Part shown: positions 43,965 to 54,589 of the stretch, one piece after another
Layout: every line of letters begins with the position of its first letter
Position numbering within the stretch: the stretch's first letter is position 1
NCBI GenBank assembly: GCA_022494885.1
Contig: JAGVSM010001666.1
Span: 1 to 64,000 of the forward strand
DNA: 64,000 bases
From: Micrasema longulum
Lineage: Eukaryota; Arthropoda; Insecta; Trichoptera; Brachycentridae
Direction of reading: 5' to 3'
Notes under the pieces: generated by a model
The model's database searches: none
What the model saw: only the letters and a program-made list of their open reading frames with translations
What the model was told of the DNA's origin: nothing
Translations under genes and position numbers: made by a program

Positions 43965-44270
43965 CTCCGTCTCCGGGCGGATGAAGAATACAGTATGTGT
44001 GAAATAGAACCAGAATCCTGGACGTTTTTTGACTCGACCGCTCTCAAGTGAAAATTCTGAAACGGAAATCGGTTCGATTCCTTGGAAGGTCGACACAAAA
44101 TATTGATTTGGAAGGTGGTTTTACACCTCAATATTTCATTGTACCAGGACTGCTGCCTGAAACGTAAGACTGATCATTTTACCTACATGTAGCAGATGAT
44201 CACAATACATGATGCATTCGGTGTTCCGATGCAGTACTCTATGTATGGGTAGGAACATGATGATGAATGA
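43965..44270 (+). mobile_element. full-length SINE, head type 2 with leader
   Basis: Leader CTCCGGGCGGATGAAGAATA, TGTGTGAAATAGAACCAG, TTTTGACTCGACCGCTC; head remnant ATCGGTTCGATTCCTTGG then AAGGTCGACAC; body GTACCAGGACTGCTGCCTG, GTAAGACTGATCATTTTACC, CGATGCAGTACTCTATG; tail GATGATGAATGAAA. The tRNA part is shortened. Confidence 0.85.
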
Positions 44271-44379
44271 AATATACGTAAAACTTACAAATTAAAACAT
44301 TTTTCTACAAATAAACATGTAAGTATAAATATTAACAGATATGGAGAATATTTATGAGATGGAAGCCTAGGCATTTTTA
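44271..44379. other. unassigned AT-rich sequence
   Basis: Nothing recognised. Confidence 0.3.
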
Positions 44380-44760
44380 TTTATTTATTCATTTATTTAT
44401 TTATTTATTATTTCACGTTTTACATAAAAGTTTATTTTTTAATATGAATACCTCACTGGGCACAACCCGTGTCGAGGCATTCATTTACATGATTTAATAT
44501 ATTATACTTATAATGTCTAAAAAATTAGTGGAATAAAGTATCACTAGTCTTTTATTTCTATAATAAATTACAATGAACTTCCATCAAGAATTTTCACTTA
44601 AAAAACTTAAATGTTTTAAATAATGTCTCAAAATGTTATAATAGAAAACTTCATTTGTAAATGTGTAATGTGTTAAATATTCACTGATTTAACTAAAAAA
44701 AATCAATTCTTGCCTCTACACAGGACTTCCTAGTGAGGGAGGTAATTAAGAAATAAAATG
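44380..44760 (-). mobile_element. LINE 3' end with CACGGG hairpin, minus strand
   Basis: On the minus strand, 44490-44451: TGAATGCCTCGACACGGG, then TTGTGCCCAGTGAGGTATTCA. TGAATGCCTC pairs with GAGGTATTCA over 10 bp, including one G-T pair. It is followed by AAATAAATAAATAAATGA. Matches the plus-strand end at 55203-55245. DNA above it may be 3' UTR. Confidence 0.75.
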
Positions 44761-44834
44761 ATCTTACAAATAAAATAAATACAATGAAAAATTATTGTTA
44801 TATGTTTTGTTGAATTTGTAGGTACTAAAAAAAT

Positions 44835-45070
44835 GGAAGTTTTATTCTGATACTCCTAAAAAAATCGATTAAGTTTTAGGGTGCAGAAAATGGGACAACA
44901 AAACATCGATTATGTCGATTTTAGTTAGGCAAAATCAGTTCGACGTGCAGTTGTCTATTTTACGCAATATCGGGGAGGCATCTACGAGAGAGTGTCAGAA
45001 AAACTATGTTCAAATACCTATTCATCAAATTTCTCTGACACCGCGTATCCTCTAAATGGTTCATTGGAAA
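44835..45070. repeat. dispersed repeat A, copy 2
   Basis: TATGTCGATTTTAGTTAGGC, CAATATCGGGGAGGCATCTAC, TTCAAATACCTATTCATCAA and GTATCCTCTAAATGG parallel 4600-4830. Confidence 0.7.
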
Positions 45071-45109
45071 GTTCATGCTGTTTGAGTAATATCAAGATTT
45101 TAACTAATG

Positions 45110-45180
45110 TTAGTAAATAACCACTTACCGATTTTATATGTCTACCAGTTTCGAAACGACAGAGAACATTCTGTTGAATT
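45110..45180. repeat. snapback-family arm fragment
   Basis: AACCACTTACCGATTTTATA, then TGTCTACCAGTTTCGAAACG, is the left arm of the palindrome family (18773, 37395). The partner arm is absent. Confidence 0.7.
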
Positions 45181-45189
45181 CACATTTTC

Positions 45190-45655
45190 AAACTAACAAA
45201 CAAACCATCACGCCGTTTCCCCGTTGGGGTAGGCAGAGAGGATAGAACGCTATATCACTCTATCTTTGCGATCAGACCTCGCTTCCTCTACATTCATACA
45301 TCTTCTTATGCACGCACGCCGATTATTCCTACTTTTGACATATCCATCTTCAAGTATTTGATGGACTTGATCGTGCCATGTCTTTTTCGATCTTCCTCGT
45401 TTTCTGCATCCATCAAAATTCGCATCGTAGATCCTTTTAGCCGTTCTTTCGTTGTCCATTCGCTCTACATGTACAAACCAACGCAGCACCCATTTCTTGA
45501 TCATGTCGATAATGCATATCTCAGCCTTACACAGTTCACGGATCTCGACATCTGTGCACCTATCATACATCGTTTTACCACACATTCGCCTGAGGGATCG
45601 CCAGTATCGGAGGGAAATGCCATTTCTGACAAAAAAATACACATTGGCTATTAAT
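45190..45655 (-). pseudogene. retrotransposon protein C-terminal region (RTE-like), minus strand
   Basis: The frame 45642-45250 reads LRRMCGKTMYDRCTDVEI, then KWVLRWFVHVERMDNERTA, RKRGRSKKTWHDQVHQILED and RCMNVEEARSDRKDRV. 'LRRxxGxxxxDRxxxxEIR...LRWxxHVxRMDxxR..K......GxRxRGRxxxxWxDQV' is the tail after the reverse transcriptase in RTE-like arthropod elements. A single TAG where other copies have TGG interrupts the final RSILSAYPNGETA, then TGA. The RT core is absent. Relatives: 51000-51115, 52925-53085, 63170-63670. Confidence 0.8.
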
Positions 45656-45699
45656 ATTTCTAGTGTACAAAAACGTAGAACTAATATTTACTCCATATA

Positions 45700-46065
45700 T
45701 ATGTTCGGCATACTAAATGGTATAATCGATGTTCCATCATTACTGGGACGAGTAAAATATTCCGACTCGTAGGTTGAGAAACAATAAAGAACTGTTCATC
45801 GATCAGCATAGAACAAACTATGGCCTTAATTCTCCAATGACCCGTCTTTGTTGTATTGTTAACTCAAGACAAGATCTGGACTATTTTGGTTTAAGTTTAC
45901 AACGATTTAAACGAGCACTAAATAAATAGTCCAGATCTTGTCTTGATGTCCTTTATGTTTGTCGATGCTTCTTTTCTTTTTATAAAATGTTTTAAACTAT
46001 TATTTTATTGTAATATTTAACCCCTTTTAATTAAATGTGTGGACAATGTCCGTTAATAAATAAAT
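45700..46065 (+). pseudogene. LINE C-terminal remnant and 3' UTR
   Basis: The plus-strand frame reads RNNKELFIDQHRTNYGLN, SPMTRLCCIVNSRQDLD, then YFGLSLQRFKRALNK and TAG at about 45927. 'HRTNYG..SP..R....N' followed by '....F..L' is a LINE ORF2 ending. The 3' UTR ends in GTGGACAATGTCCG and AATAAATAAATAAAT. The block AAGACAAGATCTGGACTATT occurs here in the coding tail, and its reverse complement occurs 50 bp later in the UTR. A 120-bp tail copy sits at 63395-63515. Confidence 0.75.
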
Positions 46066-46539
46066 AAATATCCCATATGAGTATATACTAGTTGAATGTT
46101 TATAGATACTATAGGCAGTTTATGATTATGGGTAGGGACATATTTAGCTCCATAACGCGGTCGAACTGACATTCTTCGGATCGTTTCCCTAACCACTCGA
46201 CTATTAACAGTAGGAATATAACAATAAACAGTGATATGCTTCAACGTTGGAGCCATTACACATTTTGGCCAACACATATCTCGCAATCGGTTGACATTAA
46301 TTTGTCATTTTATTAAGAGCTTAAAGCGTCAGTGACCTTTCGCATACTTACTTATAAATGTATCAAAGCTCGTTAAATAAAACAGTAAAATTTTCACGGT
46401 AGATGTAATTCTAAAAATAAGAACACTTGTTTTATCTTTATAGCTGACATGAAATATCATTGATTTACTATCGCTATAATAAACAATATTTGTTAAACTC
46501 GTAAAAATATTTATTCAGGTTGTAAAAAAAATTGCTCAA
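46066..46539. other. unassigned AT-rich sequence
   Basis: Nothing recognised. Confidence 0.3.
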
Positions 46540-46690
46540 GCTGATATGACAAATAAAAAGCTTTTGATTGGTGTATGTGTATATTAGAACAGAGATGGAA
46601 AACTAATTTTAAAGAAATATGGAATTCTAAGCACTTACAAGAGCTTTGATCTGTTATAAGCTGGTTTAAAAACATTACACGCTGAGGAAA
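46540..46690. mobile_element. foldback element, degraded left arm
   Basis: AACAGAGATGGAAAACTAAT, GAAATATGGAATTCTAAGCA and AAGAGCTTTGATCTGTTATAAGC are altered versions of the left arm; the remainder has decayed. Confidence 0.6.
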
Positions 46691-47306
46691 GTTTATCTGC
46701 TTGATAATTCTGATAAAAATATTAATAAAATTTCTTGGTTTTATCTCAAAGCGCTTAGTGGTTAGTCCAAATTTTTTCATTAAATACTTACAAAAATCAT
46801 AAATATAATTTGCCATTTAGAGCAATTAAATCTGTTATTTTGCACTTTCCAATTGAATGCGTCAAATGGAATAATTGGATGAGGTGGTTGTTTGAAATCA
46901 TTTTTTAGGCTATTTGCCATTCCCTAAAAAACTTTATGTTAAATAATGGTAAAACGGTCACCTATTTACTTTTCAAATACTTTGATTTGCTAAATCAGGA
47001 CAGGAGATCCTAGATCCTATATCCTAGATAGCACCTGCGTACAAGGAAGCCTGACCCTGGATAAACCGGGATATAGAAGAAAAAGAAGCTAACTGACATC
47101 TGAAGAAAAATAGGCTAACTGACATCTGTTTGCCTGTTGTGTATTTGGTTTATACAAAGTTTGGTACAAAGTCATCGTATCCTGGTACTGTGACATGCAC
47201 ATAAAATACTATAGTAAAATGCATAAAAAGTTATTAAAACTAAAGAGCACAAAACAAAAAAAACCTTTTTTATTAGTTCATTTACTCTTTCCTTGAAGAG
47301 TCGATC
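46691..47306. other. unassigned sequence
   Basis: Short duplication of GAAAAATAGGCTAACTGACATC-like words near 47075-47130. No gene. Confidence 0.3.
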
Positions 47307-47889
47307 CATTACCGCAGTGTTTTTCAACCATTCTAAATACGCGACCCTTTTACCAGTAAAAAACATCTGGCGATCTCCGGGACCTTACATGCTACTTTTG
47401 TGTGTCGGCGGTTTCAAATACAACATATTTCATTTTACTATTAATGAGACTATATTATTATTCATCGATAAATCAAGTGCAAGGAAGGAGCGGGCGCAGC
47501 GGGCCGTCGGCAACAAGATCTATAAACTCTATATATCTTGCTGATGACGGCGTGTTTATAATTAAATTAAATTCGCACAAGATTAACGTATTTTTGATGA
47601 AGAGAAAAACAATGTATCCAGAGCTGGCAAGGGAAACCATAAAATTATAAGTGCTATTGGCCACATCTTACATTCATGTGAATTGACGTTGATTATTTGC
47701 GCCTTAAAAATAAAAACACAAATCGACATATTATTAAGAATGAATTGGCACATATGTTTCACTGAAATCATAATATTTTTGTGTTAGGGAAGGACGTAAA
47801 GCTCTTTGTTTTTACTTTTACCTTGCCGGCAATTGCGACGCCCCAAGCAAGGTTTTGTGACCTACGGGTTGAAAAACACTGCATTATCG
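47307..47889. mobile_element. non-autonomous hAT-type element with target duplication
   Basis: The element spans 47315-47881. Left end CAGTGTTTTTCAACCATTC; right end, on the minus strand, CAGTGTTTTTCAACCCGTAG: 15 identical terminal bases. It is flanked by CATTACCG (47307-47314) and CATTATCG (47882-47889), an 8-bp target duplication with one later mutation. Subterminal ACGCGACCC and GCGACGCCCC words also fit hAT ends. The short frames inside show no transposase domain. Confidence 0.92.
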
Positions 47890-49019
47890 CAATAAGAACG
47901 AGAAACCTCAATTCTAAAATGGTGTGTCGTCTTTATACTATTAGGTCTACAAAAAAACAAAATATGTTTTAAAAATAATATTCTCAACTAACAGTCATTC
48001 TTTTATTATTAAACTACCATACATTCACGGAAACTGCACGTGCAAACCACGATAGATCGATATTTATTGTTTTACAATTATTTATTTATTTAATGCCTGT
48101 TAAACGCAATAACCAGTACACCATGAGACCGACTAATCTCCAGTCGATTTGCTCTTGCAAGATTTTTATCTGAGAGTACTCGCTAAATCAAAACGTAAAC
48201 CTCCAGAAACCACATACGCACATCAAACAGAAGGCGACTAAACTACTCATAAATGACTAGGTTTACGTTTTGACCCATTAGTTTCTTTGTAGACGTCGCT
48301 CAGTACACAACTCCTGATTTAAATTCAACAATGCAGTGTTGTGTCCTTTTAAAGTGTAAAAATACTGCTAGGATCTTAAAGAAACAGGATGCAATCAAAT
48401 GCAAATGAATGTGTATATAACAAATGCATTACTTAAAAATTGAATTATTTTTCCATTAATTAGATTGTCGAAGAAACAAAATGGAAATTTCGTTAGTGTT
48501 GCCAGGGTAGTAAATTTTTTTACCCAACTTACTCTTGCTCTGCTCATCTAATGAGAGAATTAATGAAAATTGGATCTCGAATTAAACAACTCTGTGGTGG
48601 ACATTTGACCGACATTATCTTCAAAACATCAAATATTTATTTTATTTTAAATAAAATATGGTTTATATTTTTAGTTTAAAGTACATTAATTCAATTACTC
48701 TTATTAAATGACCCTTCACTTATCTACTCTGTTGTGTCAATCAATATTTCCGCGTGCACAATAAAATTTTATAGAATTGTTTTTTGTACCATCAAGCAAC
48801 ATTACGATGCGACCTCACGAATGCGCGCGACGAAAGAAGGGCATAGTTGGGGAATTATTGGACACAGTCCGATGTATTCAAATATGATTCTACGCTCCTT
48901 CTGGACTATTCTTAATTCTATGGTCTGAACATATTTTCAGCAAATCTGCTACGCCAATTTCTTCTTCCGTCACTATTCGATTAAACTTTGAACTTTGTTT
49001 GTGACCGTTTCAATTTAAA
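47890..49019. other. unassigned AT-rich sequence
   Basis: CAAAACGTAAACCT at 48190 and its inverse AGGTTTACGTTTTG at 48261 enclose about 60-70 bp. 48780-48860 is a little GC-richer. No gene. Confidence 0.35.
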
Positions 49020-49215
49020 TAAAACAACACAAATCTAGACGTCACGTTTTTCAAGGCCAAACATGTCGCGTTTTTACAGAGACATATTTTTAAACAGAAT
49101 TTTTAATTTTAAACAAAAATTACATAACAATAAAAAACATTTTTTTTTTTTAAGTTATGTATGAAAACATTTCTCCACAATATCCAAATTGATTTCAAAA
49201 ATTCAATTGACTTTT
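49020..49215. repeat. dispersed repeat D, copy 2
   Basis: CACAAATCTAGACGTCACG, AAGGCCAAACATGTCGCG, ACATTTCTCCACAATATCCA and AATTGATTTC match 33960-34110 in order. Confidence 0.75.
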
Positions 49216-49739
49216 TCAAATCTATTTCACATATTTTTATTTGTATTCGTTGTTAAATAAATTATTACTGAATTAAATAAAACATCAATAAAGACACAGT
49301 TGGTTATTTGTTATGTCTTTTAATAGAAAAATATTTTCTCGTGCCGCTAAAATAATGCGTCGAAGTTTCTTTTAGTTCAAAAGCGCGGATACGAGGTGTT
49401 CTTCTTTTTTACCGGATGTTTGCTACGCCATGCCACTAGGTTGGCGTCGGCGTCGGTCGGCGTCGCTAACAGAACGCTGCGTCCGGTCGTAAAGCGTCGC
49501 CCAAACATTTCATCAGATAACCCGCGGTAAATTTTAAATTACAACTGAGATTGCAATCTGCAGAGTATTTTAATTCGGTCGCCTTAGGTCACGGGAAACA
49601 ATTCGTCCCTGTCAAGGGGCCGCTATTATCAACTATTACTATTCGGCCGCCCCGATTCCTACGTCTTTTATTAACATTCGGTTAACATAACCACGACGCT
49701 CTGTCCTTGTGAATTATATTATTTGAATCTTAATGTTGG
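49216..49739. other. unassigned sequence, GC-richer from 49380
   Basis: 49430-49500 holds GGCGTCGG repeats and dense CG dinucleotides. Could be a regulatory or exon-bearing region; nothing firm. Confidence 0.3.
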
Positions 49740-50147
49740 ATGCTCGATACCTTCGACCTCGGGACTGTAAACAAGGCCTGCCCTCTCGCGATACGCGTGT
49801 TCGAAGAAAACAGGGAACGTTTGATTTTAGGTAAACTAATTGACGTTATGGTTTTGAGTGTCAATCCTGGAATCAATGAAAGGAGTAAGGACTTACGGTT
49901 TCCTCCCTTTGGCACTGGTCCAGAAAGACACCGTTATCGTTTGCACTGGTCACTTTGCACGTTTTCTTGTATGTTGGTGATTCGAAATCACTGTCACGCT
50001 CGCGGTACGGTTTTCGTTGTGTTGTGTTTTATTGTTGTGTTGTCACGCGTTGCTTTCTTGACTCGCCGTCAGGGAGAAGTAGGTATATTGGGATTCAAAA
50101 CAAGGACCACCGGAATCAAAGGAAGGAATGGCTTGACACTTGAATAA
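49740..50147 (+). CDS. hypothetical 135-codon ORF, doubtful
   Basis: An ATG at 49740 opens a frame beginning MLDTFDLGTVNKACPLAIR and ending RNGLTLE with TGA or TAA context near 50144; it includes a short hydrophobic stretch (VFVVLCFIVVLSRVAF). The DNA is less AT-rich than its neighbours, which by itself lengthens chance ORFs. No domain or family is recognised. A second frame overlaps it, and no donor or acceptor stands out. It could be part of an exon, a relic or a chance frame. Confidence 0.2.
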   Translation: MLDTFDLGTVNKACPLAIRVFEENRERLILGKLIDVMVLSVNPGINERSKDLRFPPFGTGPERHRYRLHWSLCTFSCMLVIRNHCHARGTVFVVLCFIVVLSRVAFLTRRQGEVGILGFKTRTTGIKGRNGLTLE

Positions 50148-50535
50148 AAGAAAATGAATCCGAAACACTTAACATTAAGTCAATTTACTGCATTTTTTAA
50201 ATAAAAATAAACTGTTTATGCAACTGTCCATACGCGTTTCTAAAAAATAAATATCTATTTTTGTAACGTAGTATTAAATAAATATAGAGTTCTTAAAAAT
50301 TATCCAAAAATTTCAATTTTCAGACTATTTTCTAAAAGTGGTGATAAAAGTACATACATAAGTGGGGGTAAAACACAAGGGTGTTGGGAAAATAGAAATC
50401 GAGTTGTAATAGAAAATGATTTTTATCTAGGATCCATGTGTCCACAATACTACAACGGGACCACAACTAGGTTTTACATTAGTATTTATATTATTGTAAT
50501 ATTATATTATTATCATAACTATTCTTGCAAAAACT
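50148..50535. other. unassigned AT-rich sequence
   Basis: Nothing recognised. Confidence 0.3.
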
Positions 50536-51245
50536 GACGTTTTAATGTTTAATGTAACATCTGTAAAACAACTTTATGTAAAAGCTCTGTTACTGTACGC
50601 ACATAAACATTATTCTCTAACTAACACAACTCATTTCACAAATACAAGAGTTTCTAGATACTCCACCCTGATGCTGCAAAAACAATCAAAAATTAGTACA
50701 ACCTTCGGTCAAAGAGGATTGGCCTACTACACGGTTAAAGTATATAATCTACTTACATTGTCCATAAGGACAATTAGTAAGTACGCATAATATAAAATTG
50801 CTATTAAGAAATGGATAGTGGAGGTGGGTTGCGTACGGATCGATGAGTGAATCAAGCCATATAGGTAAAAATTTGTGTCTGTTCATGAAATTTGGTCTAC
50901 AAGTCTATATAAATTTGTTTGGTTTTTTATGATTATTTTAGTTTATATTGCTTATTGTGTTTTAGATGATAATTGAGTTAATTAGATCTATTACGTTTTT
51001 TGTGAAGGAAGCAAAGGAAGTGTGCCAGGACAGAGTGGTGTGGCGTTCTATCCTCTCTGCCTACCCCTCCGGGGAAATGGCGTGATGGTTAGTTAGTTAG
51101 TTAGTTACTTTCTTATTATGTTTACTATGTATAATAACTAATTTAAGGTATGTTTCACTTATTGTAAAATTTTTCCCTCAGCACGGGACACCCCATTGAG
51201 GGAACATTATTTTGTATAAAAAAATAAAATACAAACATTGTAAAA
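50536..51245 (+). pseudogene. LINE C-terminal remnant, 3' UTR and hairpin end
   Basis: The frame from 50545 reads VKQLYVKALLLYAHKHYS, then HFTNTRVSRYSTLMLQ, FGQRGLAYYTVKVYNLL and, past a stop, AIKKWIVEVG. 'NTR ... GQR...Y...K.YN.L' is the LINE ORF2 ending. The 3' end carries the best-preserved hairpin (51178-51207: TTCCCTCA pairs with TGAGGGAA, loop contains GCACGGGACACC). An RTE-like tail (51000-51115) lies within its 3' UTR. Confidence 0.8.
51000..51115 (+). mobile_element. RTE-like element 3' tail nested in a LINE UTR
   Basis: KEAKEVCQDRVVWRSILS, then AYPSGEMA and a stop, followed by TGGTTAGTTAGTTAGTTAG. It is the C-terminus of the family seen at 45190 and here keeps the TGG that is TAG there. 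Confidence 0.85.
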
Positions 51246-52620
51246 GTACAAACAAAATTTAAAAATGTATAATAACAATAATGTTTCCAGACAAAAAAGT
51301 AGAAATAAATATATATTTTATGTTGAAAGTAGCGTTGAATTGACTAACATAAATAAATTTATTCATTTATTTATGTTATTTCATTAATATTTTTTAGTCC
51401 AAGTAGTGCGAATCCCAACAAGAAACTTAAGAGTTATCAATGTTTTTTAACCTTTAACGTATTGTGTAAAAAAAACTCCCTCGAGTCATTTTGTGGTGAC
51501 GGGAAGTTAGAAAATGATCGCCTGTTACTCAGCGTTTTTTTTTTCATAATATTAAATTTAAATGTGTGTCTTGCTTTGTGATCTAATTAGATTATATCTC
51601 TGTCCCTCAAATGAATTTTTTATATATTTGTAGTAACCAACCGAAGTTTCATTTCGATTTCCGCTAGTTTTTTCCATTTTCGGCCAATAAATCGTGTTTC
51701 GGCTGCGTTTTCGGTTTTGGCCAAAACTTCGTCTCAGCCGAGGCATGTAGTCGGGATATGTCTGATTGAGTTCGGCTGTACTCGAGTGCATCTATGGCTC
51801 GTGACTCGTTCTCGAGAGTTCTAAGATCTTTCGTATTTATTTTTTTGTAATTCCTTTACAGTTAATAAGTTAATATTTCCATTCTATTCAACACTGTCTA
51901 TTGTCCATTCTATTCAACACTTATTTTAATGAACTTCTAAGGTTTTACAATAAAAAGTCCCAAATTTCGGGCGCATTGAAGTGACTATTAACTTGTTCAA
52001 ATAAGTTTCGGCTGAAAATCTTGTTTTGGTCGATGACTATAAATATATTTGTCTCAGGGTACTCGATATTTTGTCATTTTCGGAGATCCCGATGAACTAT
52101 TTTTTTTATTTAATATTGTCTAATATACCTAAATACGTGATTATGTGTTAAAGTTTACTTGAAGATAACACACAAATTCGTGGCAATATTCATGGTAATT
52201 GCCAAAATATTAATTAATTAACTGCAATTTGCAACGCCGGCTACATCACAGAAACGGGCGGGTCAACTTGAAATATGTTTTATGTAATAACATAACATTG
52301 AACATATTTTAGCTATACTATAAAACCGTGGTGGAGTATAAAATAATGTTGCAGTTCAAATTACTAAATTAACAAAAATTAAATTAAAAAATGCACGTAA
52401 AATATACCTAGATACTAGATACCCAAATTTTAGTTCTCTAGCAAAAGTTTCTTGTGCTTTTATTTTTATTTACACCAGTTTCTAAAATATTTGATGCGGT
52501 TCAAAATAAAAAGTTTTCAGTTGTTTGAAAAATAATTTAGATATTGCGGAAAAAGATAAATAAAATGAATGTTGGTCCTTTGCAGTATTTCAAATTTATT
52601 TGAAAAACATGAAAATTAAA
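51246..52620. other. unassigned AT-rich sequence with a TTTCGG-rich patch
   Basis: 51625-51765 has repeated TTTCGGCC / TTTCGGCTG / GTTTTCGG words related to 1378-1450. TTCCATTCTATTCAACACT is duplicated at 51878 and 51904. No gene. Confidence 0.35.
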
Positions 52621-52906
52621 CAATATTTTGAGTTTGCCCAAATTTTTGTAGACAGGGACTGGATTAAATTCCCTAGGGAGCTGTTAATAGTAATATATTA
52701 CAACAGAAATGAAGAACAGCTCTTTAACTTCACAAACATCAACAGATGAAAGATGTTCAAATTTGGGCAGAATGGTGAATTTTACACAGTATGTAAAGTA
52801 GCCACATAAATCAGCCAATGACAAGTCTTAAGCCCATTAAGGCATCTGCCTAGACTTCTATATTACCTTCTCTAGAATGTTCTTCATCTCCGTTGTAATG
52901 TGTTAA
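52621..52906. mobile_element. foldback element, rearranged
   Basis: Left tip CAATATTTTGAGTTTGCCC and GACAGGGACTGGATTAAAT (like the compact copy at 26408), then the right arm CAACAGATGAAAGATGTTC, GTAGCCACATAAATCAGCC and TTCTTCATCTCCGTTGTAA. Confidence 0.85.
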
Positions 52907-52924
52907 TGAAAACTAAAATTTGAT

Positions 52925-53085
52925 AAACCAGTCAAAATTACTAACAACGACAAGCCATCACACCGTTTCTCCATACAGGTAGGCAGAGAGGATAGAACGC
53001 AATGTCACTCTGTCTTGCATACAGACTTCGCTTCTCATGCACGCACGCCGATTATTCCTTTTCTTGACATGTCCATCTTCAAGTT
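52925..53085 (-). pseudogene. RTE-like C-terminal fragment, minus strand
   Basis: The minus strand reads LEDGHVKKRNNRRACMR, then MQDRVTLRSILSAYLYGE and a stop. Same family as 45190-45655, lacking the RCMNVEEAR segment. The open frame continues upstream to 53236 into unrelated sequence. Confidence 0.8.
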
Positions 53086-54014
53086 GTTTTTTTTGTAAAT
53101 TGACAAATGCGCAGAAAAGCTTTTGGTGTTTAGCCAGAAATTTCTGTCTTAATTTATTCAAGATTAAATTTTTAAATATTACTTGTACCAACAAAGTTTT
53201 GTTTCGGGAATTTAACAGGAAGTAAAAAATTGTCAAGTGAGCTCAGATTTATGTTCCTGCTTTCGGTAACAGCCAATGGCAATGGGGTAATGGAGTAATG
53301 CAATTTGTTCATTATTCTTCACTACTTTGTAAGCCCCGTTCTCCATTTCGGTAAGGATATGATAATTGAATTTGGCTGCCGCGACTTGGCACTATCTTCA
53401 CTGCATTTATTTGCTGCGCCGGAAACGTGACCAATGGTTTTAAATGGAAGATAATAATTTAATTAAGTACTTAAGCAAATTCACAGCTCGTTCATTTTAT
53501 AACAATTATACATTTTCTGGGGTTATTCTCCGCACTGCTGCGCTGGCTTCACTTATTCCAGGTGCATAAATGCTTTTTGATCCAGTTTGTTGATTAGAAA
53601 TGGAATAAAAATGCATAAAATGCGAAAACACAACATTTACAAATATTTTCAATTAATTAAAAAACGTAGTAGTTCTTGGAAGAAGCAATTGGTTATGTTT
53701 TCTTACACGTGGTAAAAATTGCATTTAACTGTACGGCGAAATTGCTCTACTTCGCACAAAAAACGAACTACTTTGAACGACATCACTAGTTCTTCCGAAT
53801 CAACCAATAATAAGAGAGTAATGATTGATTTTTGGTTTACGTTAAGTCAACTGATCGATCAGCAGAACTCATCGAGAAGAAGGAAAACAGAACTTAAAAC
53901 TTTGAAAAACAAAAAAAAATTTTTTAAAAGAAATATTTGCGTTCTTATGATTTACCCAAATATTTAATTTTTGAGGGCCATATTGAACGGGTTGTAAATA
54001 ACTCACTATTAGAA
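53086..54014. other. unassigned sequence
   Basis: 53240-53570 is moderately GC-richer. The frame at 53719-53967 is Lys/Asn-rich with no known domain. No gene can be supported. Confidence 0.3.
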
Positions 54015-54098
54015 AATGGAATCAAGTTGGGGTAGAGTGGGATTCGAATCACAGACCTATGGTCCGTGAGTCCGAGACACTAGCCACAGGACCACAAC
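54015..54098 (-). mobile_element. tRNA-like SINE scrap, minus strand
   Basis: The minus strand reads CGGGTTGTGGTCCTGTGGC, then TCGGACTCACGGACC and GTGATTCGAATCCCACTC. It has a B box and an anticodon-like arm, but the 5' and 3' ends do not pair as an acceptor stem. A possible third head type, also seen as scraps at 27835 and 18060. Confidence 0.55.
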
Positions 54099-54119
54099 CC
54101 GATCATAGCGCTGATAATA

Positions 54120-54377
54120 CGGCATCGTGGTGTAATGGTCAGCGCGTCTGCCTACCATGCGAGAGATCTCGGGTTTAATTCCTGATATGGTTGGCATGAA
54201 ATGTTTATTTAAAATTGTGTTTTCACATCAGAATATTTCATAGTCCCTGCACTTGTACCTAAAGCGTAAGACTGATCATCTTATATTCGTGTAACAAAAA
54301 ATATCAATATACGCTGCGATTGGTGTACTAATGAAATACCCTCTGCACCATTATGTGCGGAAAGGGAATGATGATGA
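54120..54377 (+). mobile_element. full-length SINE, head type 1 (reference copy)
   Basis: GGCATCGTGGTGTAATGGTC (A box), GCCTACCATGCGAGAG, TCTCGGGTTTAATTCC (B box), GATATGGTTGGCATG; body GTCCCTGCACTTGTACC, GCGTAAGACTGATCATC, ACGCTGCGATTGGTG, CTCTGCACCATTATGTGCGG; tail AAAGGGAATGATGATGATAA. About 255 bp. The anticodon loop CTACCAT suggests a tRNA-Gly-like ancestor, which is a guess. Confidence 0.95.
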
Positions 54378-54589
54378 TAATACGAAACAAAAAAATTTAA
54401 AACATTTTTTTTGGCTACGTTTAATGGCTCATTGCCAAATAAAAAATAAACAAAAAAAACCCGCTGAACATCCTCATTATAACCATAAATATAAAATTTT
54501 AAATCACAAAATGGTGCTGTCTATATTATGTCAAAGCCCAATGAATCTCTATGCGAAATTAAATAGAACATTAAAACAGTATTAGAAAC
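54378..54589. other. unassigned AT-rich sequence
   Basis: Nothing recognised. Confidence 0.3.
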
